Below, piece after piece: positions 61,747 through 64,000 of a DNA stretch of 64,000 nucleotides (the stretch's first letter is position 1; every line of letters begins with the position of its first letter). Source of the DNA: Chondromyces crocatus (GTDB lineage Bacteria; Myxococcota_A; Polyangia; Polyangiales; Polyangiaceae); the NCBI RefSeq assembly GCF_001189295.1, contig NZ_CP012159.1:1360001-1424000 (forward strand). Reading direction: 5' to 3'. The notes under the pieces were generated by a model. The model saw nothing but the letters and a program-made list of their open reading frames with translations. It was not told the origin of the DNA and made no database searches. The translations under genes were made by a program, and so were the position numbers.

Positions 61747-63138
61747 TCACTCGGGGAGAGGGTGCATGCCACCACGAACCCAGGGTTCGGTCACCGCTCG
61801 GAAATTTCCTTCGGTGCGCATGCCGGCGAGCACGGAGGCGAGGCCCCACTGCAAGCGGTTCACGAAGGTGAAGTCCTGCGGCATCTTGGGGACGTAGGGC
61901 ACGACGGGGAGCGCGGCATCGTCCTTCAGGACGATCTTCTTCATGCCGCGTGAAAGGAAGGCGACGGCTTCGCGCGCGTTCTCTTTGCTGCAGACCCACG
62001 TGCCGCGCGTGGTGACGGGGAGCAGCAGCTCGAGCGTATAGTCGCGGTACAGCTCCCAGGTCTCGTCTTTGGGATCGTAGCCCAGCTCCTCGACGATCGC
62101 GCGATCGAACTCGGTCCAGTCCTCGTCCATGGCAGCGAGCATGTAGCGCTTCATGCCGGCGACCAGCTCGGGCGGTGCGATCTTGATGCACCCGTAGTCG
62201 AGGACGGTGACCCGGCCGTCGATGCGGAAGCGGTAGTTGCCCGGGTGCGGGTCGGCGTAGAGGACGCCGTGGCGAAGCAGTGTACGGAGGGTGAAGCCCC
62301 AGAGGGCCATGCCGGCGCGGTTGCGGGCCTCCTGCGAGGCGGTCTCGCAGAATTCGGCGTAGCCGATGCCGTCGACGAGCTCGGTGGTGATGACACGGCG
62401 GGTCGTGAGGCCGTGGTGCACGCGAGGGACGTAGATGTCGGGATCGTCGCTGTGGAGGCGCCGAAACAGGTCGGTCATCTCCGCTTCGCGCGCGTAGTCG
62501 AGTTCGTCGAGGAAGACCTTGCGGAACTCGTCGAGGGTCTGGCCGATGTGGAGCTTCTTCGCGATGGGGGCGACCATGGTCTCGAGCATGGCGACGCTCT
62601 TGAGGTCGTTCTCGATCGCCTTGTCCATGCCGGGGTACTGCACCTTGACCGCGACGTGGGCGCCGTCGTGGGTCGCCGCGCGATGGACCTGGCCGATGCT
62701 GGCCGCGGCAAACGGCTCACGCTCCCAGGTGGCGAAGACGTCGGCGGGAAGGGCGCCAAACTCCTGGAAGACCATCTGCTCGGCTGCCTCTGGCGATAGG
62801 GGCGGAGCTTTGTCGAGCAGGCGCTTGAGGGCGCCCTGGAATTTCTCCTCGTAGCCAGGGGGGGCGAGGCCATCGATGTAGCTCGCCATCTGGCCGAACT
62901 TGAGGGGCAATCCCTTCATTTCGCCGAGGGTCTTGAGCATGGCCTCGGCGGTCTTCTTGACCTCGGCGGTCATCTTCTTGCGCGCAGCAGCCTGATCCTC
63001 CTCGGTGCGCGGCTGCCCGAGGGCACGCTTGGCTCCCTCCACGGCGAAGGGGATCGCGCGGGGAGCGAGGCTGGCGAGGCGAGCGAGGCGCCCGAGCTTG
63101 GAAGTGGGCGGCTTGTCCTTGGGCTTCTGGTCGGCCAT
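61747..63138 (-). CDS. ABC1/UbiB (AarF/COQ8) family atypical kinase
   Basis: A 463-aa member of the UbiB/ADCK family. Signature motifs: LPLKFGQMAS (KxGQ), AAASIGQVHRA (Ala-rich loop replacing the P-loop), VAVKVQYPG (Lys), LDELDYAREA (ExD), YADPHPGNY (catalytic loop) and VLDYGCIK (DFG equivalent). Members bind ATP and support ubiquinone synthesis or lipid handling rather than protein phosphorylation. There are no C-terminal membrane helices like those of UbiB itself. It is downstream of the DUF3634 gene on the same strand (27 bases apart), and followed 44 bases later by the membrane kinase. Confidence 0.92.
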   Translation of the reverse strand: MADQKPKDKPPTSKLGRLARLASLAPRAIPFAVEGAKRALGQPRTEEDQAAARKKMTAEVKKTAEAMLKTLGEMKGLPLKFGQMASYIDGLAPPGYEEKFQGALKRLLDKAPPLSPEAAEQMVFQEFGALPADVFATWEREPFAAASIGQVHRAATHDGAHVAVKVQYPGMDKAIENDLKSVAMLETMVAPIAKKLHIGQTLDEFRKVFLDELDYAREAEMTDLFRRLHSDDPDIYVPRVHHGLTTRRVITTELVDGIGYAEFCETASQEARNRAGMALWGFTLRTLLRHGVLYADPHPGNYRFRIDGRVTVLDYGCIKIAPPELVAGMKRYMLAAMDEDWTEFDRAIVEELGYDPKDETWELYRDYTLELLLPVTTRGTWVCSKENAREAVAFLSRGMKKIVLKDDAALPVVPYVPKMPQDFTFVNRLQWGLASVLAGMRTEGNFRAVTEPWVRGGMHPLPE

Positions 63139-63165
63139 GCGGGGGTACTGGATGCCAGGGGTCGC

Positions 63166-63498
63166 TCAGCGCCTCGGCGGCGCGTTTCTTATCTTCGCCA
63201 GCGGCCACATGGAGACGACGTTGCGGAGGCGCTGGCTCTGCTCCGGTGAGATGTCTCCATCGACGTATACGCGAGGGCGGCGATCTTCAACCACAGCGCG
63301 GACCGTTGCACGGTGGATGTGCTGGGCTCGGAGGACGTCGACGATGTCGTCGAGCAGGCGTTGGGGAAGCCGGCCTCGGAGGAGGCGGACGTGCCGACCC
63401 TGCACGCGCACGCAGAACAGCTCGTTGGCTCGGGCAATCCCGATCGCCAGCACGAGCGCGGCGAGCAACAGTAGGGCGAGAGGAACGGCGAGCGGCAC
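63166..63498 (-). CDS. DUF3634 family protein
   Basis: A 110-aa protein starting with GTG: a hydrophobic N-terminus (LLLLAALVLAIGIA) that is probably a membrane anchor or signal, then ANELFCVRVQGRHVRLLRGR and LPQRLLDDIVDVLR, characteristic of DUF3634. The tail VYVDGDISPEQSQRLRNVV is also family-like. Function is unknown. It lies just upstream of the ABC1 gene and is divergent from nadA. Confidence 0.78.
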   Translation of the reverse strand: MPLAVPLALLLLAALVLAIGIARANELFCVRVQGRHVRLLRGRLPQRLLDDIVDVLRAQHIHRATVRAVVEDRRPRVYVDGDISPEQSQRLRNVVSMWPLAKIRNAPPRR

Positions 63499-63621
63499 CG
63501 GCTGAGCCTCATGGTGGAGCCCCAGCGGCGTCAGGTCAACCGCGCCTCGGTCATACCGCCCACCTCGGCGTCCTCCTCTGGCAGACCGTCGCCCCAGGAC
63601 CTACCTTAGACCGCAAGAATC

Positions 63622-64000
63622 ATGACCTTTGCTGGACCCAACCCCCCGACCCTGCAGGCGCTCGATCACCCTCCTCCGGGGGCGTCGATCGATCCCAGCC
63701 TGGATCTAGAGGAGGAGATCCAGCGTCTGAAGCGCACGCGCAACGCTGTCGTGCTGGCGCACTACTACCAGGACAGTGAGATCCAGGACCTGGCCGACTT
63801 CATCGGCGATTCGTTGCAGCTGGCCCAGGAGGCGAAGAAGACGACGGCGGACGTGATCCTGTTCGCCGGCGTTCACTTCATGGCAGAGACGGCGAAGATA
63901 CTGAATCCCGAGCGGATCGTGGTGGTCCCCGACATGAAGGCAGGGTGCTCGCTCGCCGACGGATGTCCGGTGGATCGCTACCGAGCGTGGCGGCAGAAGT
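63622..64000 (+). CDS. nadA: Quinolinate synthase NadA, 5' part (continues past window)
   Basis: The ATG at 63622 opens a frame reaching the window end. [20 protein letters not shown] (substrate-binding His and Tyr), [26 protein letters not shown] and [13 protein letters not shown] (first cluster-ligating Cys) are diagnostic of NadA. The enzyme condenses iminoaspartate with dihydroxyacetone phosphate to quinolinate, the precursor of NAD, with a 4Fe-4S cluster. The Pro-rich start of about 30 residues is longer than in many homologues. About 126 residues are visible. nadB and nadC are not seen. Confidence 0.95.
   Translation, partial: MTFAGPNPPTLQALDHPPPGASIDPSLDLEEEIQRLKRTRNAVVLAHYYQDSEIQDLADFIGDSLQLAQEAKKTTADVILFAGVHFMAETAKILNPERIVVVPDMKAGCSLADGCPVDRYRAWRQK

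Overview
The window is very GC-rich DNA with strong G/C bias at third codon positions, which opens long false frames on both strands. It has the gene repertoire of a myxobacterium, most likely of the Sorangium/Polyangium/Chondromyces group: four Hanks-type Ser/Thr kinases plus a PP2C phosphatase, many lipoproteins, proline/serine/alanine-rich linkers, a CPBP glutamic protease and very long uncharacterised proteins. This placement is inferred from style and content; there is no rRNA or other marker. I found no tRNA, rRNA, CRISPR array or intact insertion sequence.

Layout. 1-11 kb: the end of a repeat protein, an OPT peptide transporter, a lipoprotein hydrolase, a deletion-fused MoaD-like/BNR remnant, a Nudix hydrolase, an M20 peptidase lipoprotein, a subclass-B1-like metallo-beta-lactamase lipoprotein, an AI-2E family transporter, a DUF2490 protein, a HAD phosphatase and a CPBP protease. 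11-19.7 kb, all minus strand: a c-type-heme/TolB-like lipoprotein, a kinase-phosphatase pair with overlapping genes, and a membrane trypsin-like protease followed by a binding-protein/OmpA-like partner. 19.7-23 kb: a gene-poor hairpin region, rsmG, and a DUF898 membrane protein with a Gly-Tyr-Pro-Gln repeat tail.

23-31.3 kb holds the most unusual locus. Three minus-strand genes are joined by two ATGA overlaps: an HSP90-like ATPase with intact motifs (589 aa), a 1980-aa protein whose N-terminus looks like a decayed copy of the same ATPase fold, and a small coiled-coil membrane protein. 31.4-45 kb, plus strand: a serine hydrolase lipoprotein, a methyltransferase overlapping an SGNH-like lipoprotein, an RND efflux pair, and a 1755-aa HEAT-repeat protein fused to a PgsB/CapB-type (poly-gamma-glutamate synthase-like) Mur ligase domain. 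45.3-47.9 kb is a lower-GC three-gene cassette (AAA ATPase, Toprim/DUF4276-like protein, DUF7689 protein) that looks acquired and defence-like.

48-64 kb: an NRDE protein, 86-bp tandem repeats with two potential hairpins per unit, an APH-like kinase, an RNase R family exonuclease overlapping a zinc-ribbon membrane protein, a cNMP-binding protein, three more kinases (one with a STAS-like C-terminus), a MenH-like hydrolase, an AurF/ferritin-like di-iron protein, an ABC1/UbiB-family kinase, a DUF3634 protein and the start of nadA. The best candidates for an undescribed system are the HSP90-like pair, the giant PgsB-like protein and the AAA/Toprim/DUF7689 cassette.
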